In this document: positions 38,637-47,270 of the stretch, in pieces
How the letters are laid out: the number at the start of each line of letters is the position of its first letter
Position numbering within the stretch: the first letter of the stretch is position 1
Source of the DNA: Cupriavidus basilensis
GTDB lineage: Bacteria > Pseudomonadota > Gammaproteobacteria > Burkholderiales > Burkholderiaceae
Assembly (NCBI RefSeq): GCF_000876015.1
Contig: NZ_BBQM01000020.1
Coordinates: 62,001-126,000 of the forward strand
Direction: 5' to 3'
Length of the DNA: 64,000 bases
The notes under the pieces: generated by a model
The model's database searches: none
What the model was told of the DNA's origin: nothing
The model's input: only the letters and a program-made list of their open reading frames with translations
Made by a program: the position numbers and the translations under genes

Positions 38637-38825
38637 ACGGCCGGCTCGGCGGCAGCGGCCGCAGTCGTTTGCCTGCCCGTCCACCGAGCCTGAAGCCGGC
38701 GCCCCGTGCGCCGGCTTTTTCATTGCCGCCGCCCGGGCGCGGCCTGCTCCGCGGTCTATTCCACGGCCTATTCAGCGGCCTGCCTCGCGGCCCGTCCCGG
38801 TTTCCTGCACTTTCCCGGTTTTCCC

Positions 38826-39710
38826 ATGTTGTCCCCGATCTCCGCTGACTCGCATTTCCAGTGCGGCCGCTTCCGCTTCGCACGCAACCGCCGCCCGCTG
38901 GTGATGGGCATCCTCAACGTCACGCCCGACTCGTTCTCCGACGGCGGCCAGCATGCCGGGCGCGATGCCGCGCTGCGCCATGCCGAGCGCATGATCGCCG
39001 AGGGCGTCGACATCATCGACATCGGCGGCGAGTCCAGCCGGCCGGGCTCGGCGGCGCTGCCGCTGGAGCAGGAACTGGCGCGCGTGCTGCCGGTGGTGGA
39101 GGCGCTGCGCGACTGCGGCCGGCCCCTGTCGATCGACACCTACAAGCCCGAGGTCATGCGCGCCGCGCTGGCCGCCGGCGCCGACCTGATCAACGACATC
39201 TGGGGCTTTCGCATGCCCGGCGCGGTCGCGGCCGTGAGCGAGGCGGCGGCGGGGCAGGCCGGCCTGTGCGTGATGCACATGCAGCGCGACCCGCAGACCA
39301 TGCAGGAAGACCCGCGCTACGGCGACGTGGTGCGCGAGGTGGCCGGCTTCCTCGGCGAACGGGTGGACGCGCTGCGCGCCGCCGGCGTCGACGAGGCCCG
39401 CATCACCCTCGATCCGGGCTTTGGCTTTGGCAAGACGCCGGATCATAATCTGCAGTTGCTGGCCCGCCTGCCGCAACTCGCGGTAGCGGGGCTGCCGCTG
39501 CTGGTAGGCTTGTCGCGCAAGTCGACGCTGGGCGCCATCCTCGGCGGCCGGCCGCCACAGCAGCGCGTGGCCGCCAGCCTGGCCGCGGCGGTCTGCGCGG
39601 CGGAACGCGGCGCGTACATCGTGCGGGTGCACGACGTGGAGCAGACCGTGGACGCCATCAAGACGTGGTGGGCCATCCGGCAGGAATCGATCACAGGGGA
39701 CGCGGGCTAG
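38826..39710 (+). CDS. folP: Dihydropteroate synthase
   Basis: 294 residues. Motifs: PLVMGILNVTPDSFSDGGQ, IIDIGGESSRPGS, LINDIWGF, DPGFGFGKTPDHN, and GLSRKSTLGAILGG. It joins dihydropterin pyrophosphate and p-aminobenzoate in folate synthesis and is the sulfonamide target. The start at 38826 (MLSPISADSHFQCGRFRFAR) is likely; no strong ribosome-binding site is visible and in-frame alternatives further upstream lack sense. Gap of 189 bp to ftsH; glmM follows 36 bp later. Confidence 0.94.
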   Translation: MLSPISADSHFQCGRFRFARNRRPLVMGILNVTPDSFSDGGQHAGRDAALRHAERMIAEGVDIIDIGGESSRPGSAALPLEQELARVLPVVEALRDCGRPLSIDTYKPEVMRAALAAGADLINDIWGFRMPGAVAAVSEAAAGQAGLCVMHMQRDPQTMQEDPRYGDVVREVAGFLGERVDALRAAGVDEARITLDPGFGFGKTPDHNLQLLARLPQLAVAGLPLLVGLSRKSTLGAILGGRPPQQRVAASLAAAVCAAERGAYIVRVHDVEQTVDAIKTWWAIRQESITGDAG

Positions 39711-39746
39711 CATCCCCACAAGACAGAACGACGGGAGAAAACACGT

Positions 39747-41093
39747 ATGACACGCAAGTACTTCGGCACCGACGGGGTGCGCGGCCGGGTGGGCGAGGCG
39801 CCCATCACGCCCGATTTCGTGATGCGCCTCGGCTACGCGGCCGGCATGGTGCTGGCCCACGGCGCGCGCCAGCAGGCGCAGGGGCGCCCGACCGTGCTGA
39901 TCGGCAAGGACACCCGCATCTCCGGCTACATGCTGGAAGCCGCGCTGGAAGCCGGCTTCACCTCGGCCGGCGTCAACGTGCTGCTGACCGGGCCGCTGCC
40001 CACGCCCGGCGTGGCCTACCTCACGCGCGCGCTGCGGCTGTCGGCCGGGGTGGTGATCTCGGCTAGCCACAACCCGTACTACGACAACGGCATCAAGTTC
40101 TTCTCCGCCGACGGCGACAAGCTGCCCGACGAGGTGGAGCTGGCCATCGAGCAGGCCCTGGAAGAGCCGATGGTGTGCGTGCGCTCCGACGACCTCGGCC
40201 GCGCGCGCCGCATCGACGATGCGGCCGGGCGCTACATCGAGTTCTGCAAGAGCACGTTCCCCTACGAGCAGGACCTGCACAAGCTCAAGCTGGTAGTGGA
40301 CTGCGCCCACGGCGCCGCCTATCACATCGCGCCGCACGTGTTCCACGAGCTGGGCGCCGACGTGGTGTCGATCGGCAACCAGCCCGACGGGCGCAACATC
40401 AACGCCGGCTATGGCGCCACCGCGCCGGAGAAGCTGATCGAGGCGGTCAAGGCCCACGGCGCGGACCTCGGCCTGGCCTTCGACGGCGATGCGGACCGCC
40501 TCCAGGTGGTGGACCGCGACGGCCGCCTGTTCAATGGCGACGAGCTGCTCTACCTGATCGTGCAGGATCGCCTGCAGTCCGGGCAGAGCGTGGCCGGCGC
40601 GGTCGGTACGCTGATGACCAACATGGCGGTCGAGCTGGCCTTCAAGCGCCAGGGCGTCGAGTTCGTGCGGGCCAAGGTGGGTGACCGCTACGTGCTGGAG
40701 GAACTGAACAAGCGCAAGTGGGTGCTGGGCGGCGAAGGCTCGGGCCACCTGCTCTGCCTGGACCGGCACACCACCGGCGACGGCATCGTCTCCGCGCTGC
40801 AGGTGCTGGCCGCGCTGCGGCGCAGCGGCAAGACCCTGGCGCAACTGCTCGAAGGCGTGTCGCTGTTCCCGCAGACGCTCATCAACGTGCGCGTGGAAAA
40901 GGGCTTCGACTGGCAGTCGCACGCCGGCCTGAGCGCCGCGCGCGCGGTCATCGAGCCGCAGCTCGAAGGCAAGGGCCGGGTGCTGATCCGCGCCTCGGGG
41001 ACCGAGCCGGTGGTGCGGGTGATGGTCGAGGCCGAGCAGGTCGAGACCGCCGAGCGGGCGGCGCAGACGCTGGCCGATTCGCTGCGCGCCTGA
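39747..41093 (+). CDS. glmM: Phosphoglucosamine mutase
   Basis: 448 residues. Starts MTRKYFGTDGVRGRVGEAPI. The phosphoserine loop is VVISASHNPYYDNGIKFF (serine near residue 100), the metal loop is AFDGDADRLQV, and the sugar loop GGEGSGHLLCLDRHTTGDG. The C-terminal phosphate-binding loop is RASGTEPVVRVMVE. It interconverts glucosamine 6- and 1-phosphate for UDP-GlcNAc and so peptidoglycan and LPS. GGGAGAAAAC lies before the ATG. Last gene of the rlmE-ftsH-folP-glmM group; intrinsic terminator 120 bp downstream. Confidence 0.96.
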   Translation: MTRKYFGTDGVRGRVGEAPITPDFVMRLGYAAGMVLAHGARQQAQGRPTVLIGKDTRISGYMLEAALEAGFTSAGVNVLLTGPLPTPGVAYLTRALRLSAGVVISASHNPYYDNGIKFFSADGDKLPDEVELAIEQALEEPMVCVRSDDLGRARRIDDAAGRYIEFCKSTFPYEQDLHKLKLVVDCAHGAAYHIAPHVFHELGADVVSIGNQPDGRNINAGYGATAPEKLIEAVKAHGADLGLAFDGDADRLQVVDRDGRLFNGDELLYLIVQDRLQSGQSVAGAVGTLMTNMAVELAFKRQGVEFVRAKVGDRYVLEELNKRKWVLGGEGSGHLLCLDRHTTGDGIVSALQVLAALRRSGKTLAQLLEGVSLFPQTLINVRVEKGFDWQSHAGLSAARAVIEPQLEGKGRVLIRASGTEPVVRVMVEAEQVETAERAAQTLADSLRA

Positions 41094-41215
41094 CACGCCA
41101 CTCCGCCGCGCGCGGGATGCGGGGGCTTGCCTTCCGCGCCCGCAGGCGGGAGAGGGTAGGCCGCTTGCGCCGCGAGCGTGGCGGATGCGGTGGGCCGGCG
41201 TCGCCGGTGGCATGG

Positions 41216-41241
41216 AGCCGGGTTTTCACCCGGCTTTTTTT
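41216..41241 (+). terminator. Intrinsic terminator of glmM
   Basis: AGCCGGGT (41216-41223), loop, ACCCGGCT (41228-41235), then a run of T to 41241. It isolates the phosphate operon from glmM. Confidence 0.9.
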
Positions 41242-41347
41242 GCGCCCGTACTGCAATTAACGGCCATCTGGTGCGCGCGCGCCAAATGCTAGCAAAATGT
41301 GTCTATCGGGGCGATTTTGGGCGAAATAGTGTATTAAACGGCGTGTT

Positions 41348-41365
41348 TTGTCATGCGCATGTCAT
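41348..41365 (+). promoter_or_regulatory. PHO box 1 upstream of pstS
   Basis: TTGTCAT-GCGC-ATGTCAT: two PhoB half-sites 11 bp apart, each 6 of 7 to the CTGTCAT consensus. Farthest from the gene (about 140 bp before the ATG). Confidence 0.75.
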
Positions 41366-41418
41366 CCTCCTGGCGACCGTCAAAGAGACTTGCCGTCGAC
41401 TTACAAGAAGATCTCGTG

Positions 41419-41436
41419 ATGTCATGGAATTGTCAT
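41419..41436 (+). promoter_or_regulatory. PHO box 2 upstream of pstS
   Basis: ATGTCAT-GGAA-TTGTCAT, 11-bp phase. A -10-like CATAAA lies at 41445-41450, at the distance expected for a PhoB-activated promoter in which the box replaces the -35. The most likely main promoter of pstSCAB. Confidence 0.8.
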
Positions 41437-41457
41437 ATACGGGGCATAAAGTTCGAC

Positions 41458-41475
41458 GTGTCAAAAAATTGTCAT
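41458..41475 (+). promoter_or_regulatory. PHO box 3 upstream of pstS
   Basis: GTGTCAA-AAAA-TTGTCAT, 11-bp phase, ending 26 bp before the pstS ATG. It would lie within the transcript of box 2, so it may be a second promoter or a repressive site. Confidence 0.6.
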
Positions 41476-41501
41476 TCCCCAACCATGTCTCTGGAGGACA
41501 T

Positions 41502-42533
41502 ATGAAGCTGGTCAAGACTGCCGTAGCAGGCATCGTGTCGTTGGTGGTGGCGGGCACTGCGTTCGCGGCGGAAATTACCGGTGCTGGCGCATCTTTCCCG
41601 GCGCCCGTGTATTCCAAGTGGGCCGACGCATACCAAAAGGCAACGGGTAACAAGGTCAACTATCAATCCATCGGTTCGGCCGGCGGCATCAAGCAGATCG
41701 GCGCGAAGACCGTCGATTTCGGTGCTTCGGACGCACCCCTCACGGACGACGAACTGGCCAAGCAAGGCCTCGTGCAGTTCCCGACGGTGATCGGCGGCGT
41801 GGTGCCGGTGATCAACCTGCAGGGCGTCAAGCCGGGCGAGCTGACCATCACTGGCGAAGTGCTGGCCAACATCTACCTGGGCAAGATCAAGAAGTGGGAC
41901 GATCCCGCCATCAAGGCGCTGAACCCGCACGCCAAGCTGCCGAGCCAGGACATCCTGCCGGTGCGCCGCGCCGACGGTTCGGGCACGACCTTCATCTTCA
42001 CCAACTACCTGACCAAGGTCAGCTCGGACTGGAAGAGCTCGGTCGGTGAAGGCACCACCGTCAACTGGCCGGGCGGCGGCACGGGCGGCAAGGGCAACGA
42101 AGGCGTGGCCGCGTTCGTGCAGCGCCTGAACGGCGCGATCGGCTACGTCGAGTACGCCTACGCCAAGCAGAACAAGATGACCTACCTGAACATGAAGAAT
42201 TCTTCGGGTGCGGTCGTGCAGCCCAGCGACGACGGCTTCAAGGCCGCCGCCGCCGGCGCGGACTGGAGCAAGACGTACTACCAGATCCTGACCAACCAGC
42301 CGGGCAAGGCCGCATGGCCGATCGCCGGCGCCACCTTCATCCTGCTGCACAAGAGCCAGGAAAAGCCGGCGCAAGGCACCGAAGTGCTGAAGTTCTTCGA
42401 CTGGGCCTACAAGAGCGGTGCCGCCATGGCCACCGACCTGGACTACGTGCCGCTGCCGGAAGGCGTCGTCAACCAGATCCGCAACACCTGGAAGACCTCG
42501 GTGAAGGACGGTTCGGGCAAGTCGCTGTACTGA
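41502..42533 (+). CDS. pstS: Phosphate ABC transporter substrate-binding protein
   Basis: 343 residues. GGAGG (41492-41496) precedes the ATG at 41502. Signal peptide MKLVKTAVAGIVSLVVAGTA with cleavage after AFA. Phosphate-ligand segments: GAGASFPAPVYSKW, SIGSAGGIKQI, VDFGASDAPL, and RADGSGTTFIF. It binds phosphate in the periplasm for PstCA. Regulated by PhoB through three PHO boxes. An attenuator-like hairpin and a second stem lie behind it, which would give more PstS than membrane subunits. Confidence 0.97.
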   Translation: MKLVKTAVAGIVSLVVAGTAFAAEITGAGASFPAPVYSKWADAYQKATGNKVNYQSIGSAGGIKQIGAKTVDFGASDAPLTDDELAKQGLVQFPTVIGGVVPVINLQGVKPGELTITGEVLANIYLGKIKKWDDPAIKALNPHAKLPSQDILPVRRADGSGTTFIFTNYLTKVSSDWKSSVGEGTTVNWPGGGTGGKGNEGVAAFVQRLNGAIGYVEYAYAKQNKMTYLNMKNSSGAVVQPSDDGFKAAAAGADWSKTYYQILTNQPGKAAWPIAGATFILLHKSQEKPAQGTEVLKFFDWAYKSGAAMATDLDYVPLPEGVVNQIRNTWKTSVKDGSGKSLY

Positions 42534-42544
42534 TGATGGGCTGA

Positions 42545-42583
42545 CCGCCATCGCCGGGCCCTGGCGCCCGGCCTGGCGGTTTT
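42545..42583 (+). terminator. Terminator/attenuator after pstS
   Basis: CCGCCA (42545-42550) with TGGCGG (42574-42579) outside, GCCGGGC (42553-42559) with GCCCGGC (42566-42572) inside, followed by TTTT (42580-42583). It begins 12 nt after the pstS stop and would reduce read-through into pstC. Confidence 0.65.
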
Positions 42584-42616
42584 GCCTGTCCGGCGCCGGC
42601 CAGGCGCCGGACAGGC
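42584..42616 (+). repeat. Perfect 14-bp stem in the pstS-pstC gap
   Basis: GCCTGTCCGGCGCC (42584-42597), loop GGCCA, complement at 42603-42616. No T-run. Directly abuts the attenuator, so the two may compete or act together as a 3' stabiliser of the pstS mRNA. Confidence 0.7.
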
Positions 42617-42778
42617 AAGACCGCGGCAGACGCTGCCGCGCCGCTGTACCGAAGTACCGAATACCTGAGTATCCAAGGCATCCACCGCGTCCGCGCGAGC
42701 ATGCAGCGCGGGCCCCGCAGTCCGCGGCCGCGCTGGCAGCGGGCGGTACGCCACCTAAACGAACCCCAATATCACATC

Positions 42779-43744
42779 ATGGCGACTACATCCGATCTAT
42801 CCGCAGTGCGGCCTCCCAGCCGCACCGGTGACATCCTGTTCGGTGGCCTGACGCGCGGCGCCGCCATCGTGACCCTGCTGCTGCTCGGCGGCATCATCGT
42901 ATCGCTCGCGATCAGCGCCTGGCCGTCGATCCAGACCTTCGGCCTGCGCTTCCTGTGGACCGCCGAGTGGGATCCACCCGCGGACGTCTACGGCGCGCTG
43001 GTGCCGATCTACGGCACCCTCGTCACGTCGCTGATCGCCCTGATCATTGCGGTGCCCATCAGCTTCGGCATCGCGCTGTTCCTCACCGAGCTGTCGCCGG
43101 CCTGGCTGCGCCGCCCGCTCGGCACCGCCATCGAGCTGCTGGCCGCGGTGCCCTCGATCGTCTACGGCATGTGGGGCCTGCTGGTGTTCGCGCCGATCTT
43201 CGGCGAATACTTCCAGAAGCCGCTGGCCGCCACCGTGGGGCAGCTGCCGCTGATCGGCAAGCTGTTCCAGGGCGCGCCGCTGGGCATCGGCCTGCTGTGC
43301 GCGGGCGTGATCCTGGCCATCATGATCATTCCGTACATCGCCTCGGTGATGCGCGACGTGTTCGAAGTGACGCCGGTGCTGCTCAAGGAATCGGCCTACG
43401 GCGTGGGCTGCACCACGTGGGAAGTGATGTGGCGCGTCGTGCTGCCCTACACCCGCGCCGGCGTGATCGGCGGCGTGATGCTGGGCCTGGGCCGCGCGCT
43501 GGGCGAGACCATGGCGGTCACGTTCGTGATCGGCAATACCAACCTGCTGGACAGCCCGTCGCTGTTCTCGCCGGGCAACAGCATCACCTCGGCACTCGCC
43601 AATGAATTCGCCGAAGCCGGCGCCGGCCTGCACACGGCCGCGCTGATGGAGCTCGGCCTGATCCTGTTTTTCATCACTTTCGTGGTCCTCGCGCTGTCCA
43701 AGATCCTGCTGCTGCGCCTGGCCAAGAGCGAGGGCGCAAAATGA
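42779..43744 (+). CDS. pstC: Phosphate ABC transporter permease PstC
   Basis: 321 residues, six membrane segments, beginning with GAAIVTLLLLGGIIVSLAI. A large periplasmic loop lies between segments 1 and 2. The permease signature around the EAA loop is KESAYGVGCTTWEVMWRVVL followed by PYTRAGVIGG, and LGRALGETMAVTFVIGN is typical of PstC. ATG at 42779; its stop overlaps pstA (ATGA). It forms the phosphate channel with PstA. Confidence 0.96.
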   Translation: MATTSDLSAVRPPSRTGDILFGGLTRGAAIVTLLLLGGIIVSLAISAWPSIQTFGLRFLWTAEWDPPADVYGALVPIYGTLVTSLIALIIAVPISFGIALFLTELSPAWLRRPLGTAIELLAAVPSIVYGMWGLLVFAPIFGEYFQKPLAATVGQLPLIGKLFQGAPLGIGLLCAGVILAIMIIPYIASVMRDVFEVTPVLLKESAYGVGCTTWEVMWRVVLPYTRAGVIGGVMLGLGRALGETMAVTFVIGNTNLLDSPSLFSPGNSITSALANEFAEAGAGLHTAALMELGLILFFITFVVLALSKILLLRLAKSEGAK

Positions 43745-44640
43745 GCCAAGCCTCGATGTCCACTTCTTCGTCGATGCCGGCCGTGAGCCAGGACGCGGAT
43801 GCCGTGCGCACGCGCCTGCAGGCGCGCCGCCGCCGCACCAACGTCTATGCGCTGGCCGCGTCGCTGGGCGCGATGGGCTTCGGCCTGTTCTGGCTGGCGT
43901 GGATCCTCTGGACCACCATCACGCTGGGCGTGGGCGGCATGTCGCTCGACCTGTTCACGCAGATGACGCCGGCGCCGAACACCGCCGGCGGCGGCCTGGC
44001 CAACGCCATCTACGGCAGCTTCGTGATGGTCGGGGTGGCCACGCTGATCGGCACGCCGCTGGGCATCCTGGCCGGCATCTACCTGGCCGAGTACGGCAAG
44101 AAGTCGCCGCTGGCCAGCTTCATCCGCTTCATCAACGACATCCTGCTGTCGGCGCCGTCGATCGTGATCGGCCTGTTCGTCTACGCGCTGGTGGTGACCC
44201 GCATGGGCCATTTCTCCGGCTGGGCGGGGGTGTGCGCGCTGGCGCTGCTGCAGGTGCCGATCGTGGTGCGCACCACCGAGAACATGCTGAACCTGGTGCC
44301 CAACGCGCTGCGCGAGGCCGCCTTCGCCCTGGGCACGCCCAAGTGGAAGATGGTGCTGTCGATCACGGTGAAGTCGTCCTACGCGGGCATCGTCACCGGC
44401 GTGCTGCTGGCGGTGGCGCGCATCGCCGGCGAGACCGCGCCGCTGCTGTTCACGGCCCTGTCCAACCAGTTCTGGACCAGCGACCTGAACAAGCCGGTGG
44501 CCAACCTGCCGGTGACGATCTTCCGCTTTGCCATGAGCCCGTTCGTGGAATGGCAGCAACTGGCGTGGGCCGGCGTGTTCCTGATCACCATCGGCGTGCT
44601 GGCGCTCAACATCGTCGCGCGCATGCTGTTCAAGAAGTGA
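43741..44640 (+). CDS. pstA: Phosphate ABC transporter permease PstA
   Basis: 299 residues. ATG overlaps the pstC stop by four bases. After a hydrophilic N-terminal ~30 residues, six membrane segments follow; the EAA loop is REAAFALGTPKWKMVLSITV and ARIAGETAPLLFTALSNQFW is typical of PstA. It is the second half of the phosphate channel. 73 bp separates it from pstB. Confidence 0.96.
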   Translation: MSQASMSTSSSMPAVSQDADAVRTRLQARRRRTNVYALAASLGAMGFGLFWLAWILWTTITLGVGGMSLDLFTQMTPAPNTAGGGLANAIYGSFVMVGVATLIGTPLGILAGIYLAEYGKKSPLASFIRFINDILLSAPSIVIGLFVYALVVTRMGHFSGWAGVCALALLQVPIVVRTTENMLNLVPNALREAAFALGTPKWKMVLSITVKSSYAGIVTGVLLAVARIAGETAPLLFTALSNQFWTSDLNKPVANLPVTIFRFAMSPFVEWQQLAWAGVFLITIGVLALNIVARMLFKK

Positions 44641-44713
44641 CCGGCGGCCCATATCGCCCTTGTTGCATAGACGCCCGAACCGGCAAACCGAAAATTTCCT
44701 GCGAGAGACGAGC

Positions 44714-45502
44714 ATGACCTCGACCGTCATCGACATTCCCGATACGACCCGCGCCAAGATCGACGTGCGCAACCTGAACTTCTACTACGGCCAGTTCCAT
44801 GCGCTGAAGAACGTCAACATGTCGATCCCCGAACGCAAGGTGACGGCCTTCATCGGCCCGTCCGGCTGCGGCAAGTCGACGCTGCTGCGCACCTTCAACA
44901 AGATGTACGCGCTCTATCCGGAGCAGCGTGCCGAGGGCGAGATCAACATGGACGGCGACAACCTGCTGACCGCCAAGCAGGACATCGCCCTGCTGCGCGC
45001 CAAGGTCGGCATGGTGTTCCAGAAGCCCACGCCGTTCCCGATGTCGATCTACGACAACATCGCCTTCGGCGTGCGCCTGTTCGAGAAGCTGTCGCGCTCG
45101 GAGATGGACGACCGCGTGGAGTGGGCGCTGTCCAAGGCCGCGCTGTGGAACGAAGTCAAGGACAAGCTCAACCAGTCGGGCTACGGCCTGTCGGGCGGCC
45201 AGCAGCAGCGCCTGTGCATCGCGCGCGGCATCGCCATCCGCCCCGAGGTGCTGCTGCTCGACGAGCCGTGCTCGGCGCTGGACCCGATCTCGACCGGCCG
45301 CATCGAAGAGCTGATCGCCGAGCTGAAGGACGACTACACCGTGGTCATCGTCACGCACAACATGCAGCAGGCGGCGCGCTGCTCGGACTACACCGCGTAC
45401 ATGTACCTGGGCGAGCTGATCGAGTTCGGCGAGACCGAGAAGATCTTCATCAAGCCGCACCGCAAGGAAACGGAAGACTACATCACCGGCCGCTTCGGCT
45501 GA
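44714..45502 (+). CDS. pstB: Phosphate ABC transporter ATP-binding protein
   Basis: 262 residues. Walker A GPSGCGKST, Q-loop VGMVFQKPTPFPMSIYDN, signature LSGGQQQRLCIARGIA, Walker B EVLLLDEPCSALDP, switch VTHNMQQAARCSD. The N-terminal NFYYGQFHALKNV is typical of PstB. ATG at 44714; an in-frame upstream start is unlikely as the family begins near here. It powers phosphate uptake and takes part in PhoU/PhoR signalling. phoU follows 91 bp later. Confidence 0.97.
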   Translation: MTSTVIDIPDTTRAKIDVRNLNFYYGQFHALKNVNMSIPERKVTAFIGPSGCGKSTLLRTFNKMYALYPEQRAEGEINMDGDNLLTAKQDIALLRAKVGMVFQKPTPFPMSIYDNIAFGVRLFEKLSRSEMDDRVEWALSKAALWNEVKDKLNQSGYGLSGGQQQRLCIARGIAIRPEVLLLDEPCSALDPISTGRIEELIAELKDDYTVVIVTHNMQQAARCSDYTAYMYLGELIEFGETEKIFIKPHRKETEDYITGRFG

Positions 45503-45593
45503 TTGAGCGCTGCGCGCATAATGCACAGCATACGAACAACGGCATCAGTGGAATTTGCGGAACACTTGCAGGACCAGAGGCCAGGAGAACAAC

Positions 45594-46298
45594 ATGTCTG
45601 ACAAGCATCTGTCGACCCAATTCGACGCCGACCTCAACGCCATCAGCACGAAGCTGCTGCAGATGGGCGGGCTGGTCGAATCGCAGATCGAGACCGCCAT
45701 GCGGGCGCTTTCCGAATTCGACGGCGCGCTCGCCGACCAGGTGGTGGAGCGCGAGCAGCGCCTCAACGCGCTGGAGCTCGAGATCGACGCCGACTGCGGC
45801 AACATCATCGCGCGCCGCCAGCCCACCGCGCGCGACCTGCGCCTGGTGATGGCGATTTCCAAGACCATCACCAACCTCGAGCGCGCGGGCGACGAGGCCG
45901 AGAAGATCGCCAAGCGCACCAAGCACATCATGGAAGACGCCGGCGCGCACCAGATCAACTATTCCGAGGTGAAGCTCTCGGGCGACCTGGCCATCGCGCT
46001 GCTGCGCCAGGCGCTGGACGCCTTCGCGCGCCTGGACACCGTGGCCGCCGCCCGCATCGTCAAGGACGACAAGGCCATCGACGACGAATTCCGGGCCTTC
46101 GTGCGCAAGCTCATCACCTACATGATGGAAGACCCGCGCACCATCTCGGTCGCGCTGGATTTCCTCTTCATCGCCAAGGCGATCGAGCGCATCGGCGACC
46201 ATGCCAAGAATATCGCCGAGTTCATCATCTACATCGTCAAGGGCACCGACGTGCGCCACGCCTCGCGTGAGGACATGGAGCGCGAAGCGCTGAGTTGA
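45594..46298 (+). CDS. phoU: Phosphate signalling protein PhoU
   Basis: 234 residues, GGAGAAC before the ATG. Two repeated three-helix bundles with metal-cluster motifs: ERAGDEAEKIAKRTKHI in the first and ERIGDHAKNIAEFIIYIV in the second. It links PstB to PhoR and represses the Pho regulon when phosphate is plentiful. Immediately followed (26 bp) by phoB, so pstSCAB-phoU-phoB reads as one unit; in E. coli phoBR lies elsewhere. Confidence 0.96.
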   Translation: MSDKHLSTQFDADLNAISTKLLQMGGLVESQIETAMRALSEFDGALADQVVEREQRLNALELEIDADCGNIIARRQPTARDLRLVMAISKTITNLERAGDEAEKIAKRTKHIMEDAGAHQINYSEVKLSGDLAIALLRQALDAFARLDTVAAARIVKDDKAIDDEFRAFVRKLITYMMEDPRTISVALDFLFIAKAIERIGDHAKNIAEFIIYIVKGTDVRHASREDMEREALS

Positions 46299-46324
46299 CG
46301 GGCGCCATAGCGGAGAGAAAATAC

Positions 46325-47032
46325 ATGCCAAGCAGCATTCTTGTCGTCGAAGACGAACCGGCGATCGCGGAACTGATCGCGGTCAACCTGCAACACGCTG
46401 GACACTATCCGATCCGGGCCTACAACGCGGAGCAGGCACTGTCGCTGATGAGCGACGTGCTGCCCGACCTGGTCCTGCTCGACTGGATGCTTCCGGGCAA
46501 GTCGGGGGCAACCTTCGCGAAGGAACTGCGCAACAACGACCGCACCAAGCAGATCCCGATCATCATGCTCACCGCGCGCAGCGAGGAGCAGGACAAGGTG
46601 ATGGGGCTCGAGGCCGGCGCCGACGACTATGTCACCAAGCCGTTCTCGCCGAAGGAACTGCTGGCGCGCATCAAGGCGGTGTTGCGCCGCCGCGCGCCGC
46701 AGCTCACCGACGACGTGGTCGCCATCAACGGCCTGCGCCTGGACCCGGCCACGCACCGCGTCACCGGCCACGACGAGTCGGGCCTGCTCAAGCTCGACCT
46801 CGGCCCCACCGAGTTCCGCCTGCTGCACTTCCTGATGACGCATCCCGAGCGCGTGCACAGCCGCTCGCAACTGCTGGACCAGGTGTGGGGCGACCACGTG
46901 TTCGTCGAGGAACGGACCGTGGACGTGCACATCAAGCGCCTGCGCGCGGCCCTGACGCCCGGCGGCTACAGCAATATGATCGAGACGGTACGCGGCAGCG
47001 GCTATCGCCTGGCGCGCGGCCCGAGCCACTGA
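46325..47032 (+). CDS. phoB: Phosphate response regulator PhoB
   Basis: 235 residues. Receiver domain: acidic pair in ILVVEDEPAIAELI, phosphorylated aspartate in LVLLDWMLPGKSG (about residue 54), conserved Thr in IIMLTARSEEQD, Lys in YVTKPFSPKELLAR. C-terminal OmpR-type winged helix with FRLLHFLMTHPERVHSRSQL and VDVHIKRLRAAL. It activates pst and other Pho genes by binding 11-bp phased PHO boxes, several of which are visible around here. Confidence 0.96.
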   Translation: MPSSILVVEDEPAIAELIAVNLQHAGHYPIRAYNAEQALSLMSDVLPDLVLLDWMLPGKSGATFAKELRNNDRTKQIPIIMLTARSEEQDKVMGLEAGADDYVTKPFSPKELLARIKAVLRRRAPQLTDDVVAINGLRLDPATHRVTGHDESGLLKLDLGPTEFRLLHFLMTHPERVHSRSQLLDQVWGDHVFVEERTVDVHIKRLRAALTPGGYSNMIETVRGSGYRLARGPSH

Positions 47033-47163
47033 ACCCAGGCCGGCCATGCCGGCGCCGGCGTGGCGGCGGGGCCGCCGCAGTCGCCCGAGCCGCCGGTGCC
47101 GCGGCCGGCGCGCCGCCAGCCGGCTCTCCGGCGGATCCGCGCGCGCCGCGCGTCCAGCCGGCC

Positions 47164-47203
47164 CTGTCACCCCCGCTTCACCCGCCTGTCATGCGCCTGT
47201 TGC
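47164..47203 (+). promoter_or_regulatory. Four-unit PHO box upstream of phoR
   Basis: CTGTCAC-CCCC-GCTTCAC-CCGC-CTGTCAT-GCGC-CTGTTGC: four 7-mers in exact 11-bp phase. The third is a perfect consensus half-site. A -10-like CACACT lies at 47215-47220, 11 bp after the last unit. The box is in the long (238 bp) phoB-phoR gap, so phoR probably has its own PhoB-driven promoter. Confidence 0.75.
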
Positions 47204-47270
47204 CGATTTCGTGGCACACTCCACCGCATCGCGCGCGGGCCTGCGGCCTGCCTGACCTTCCCCCTTCTTC

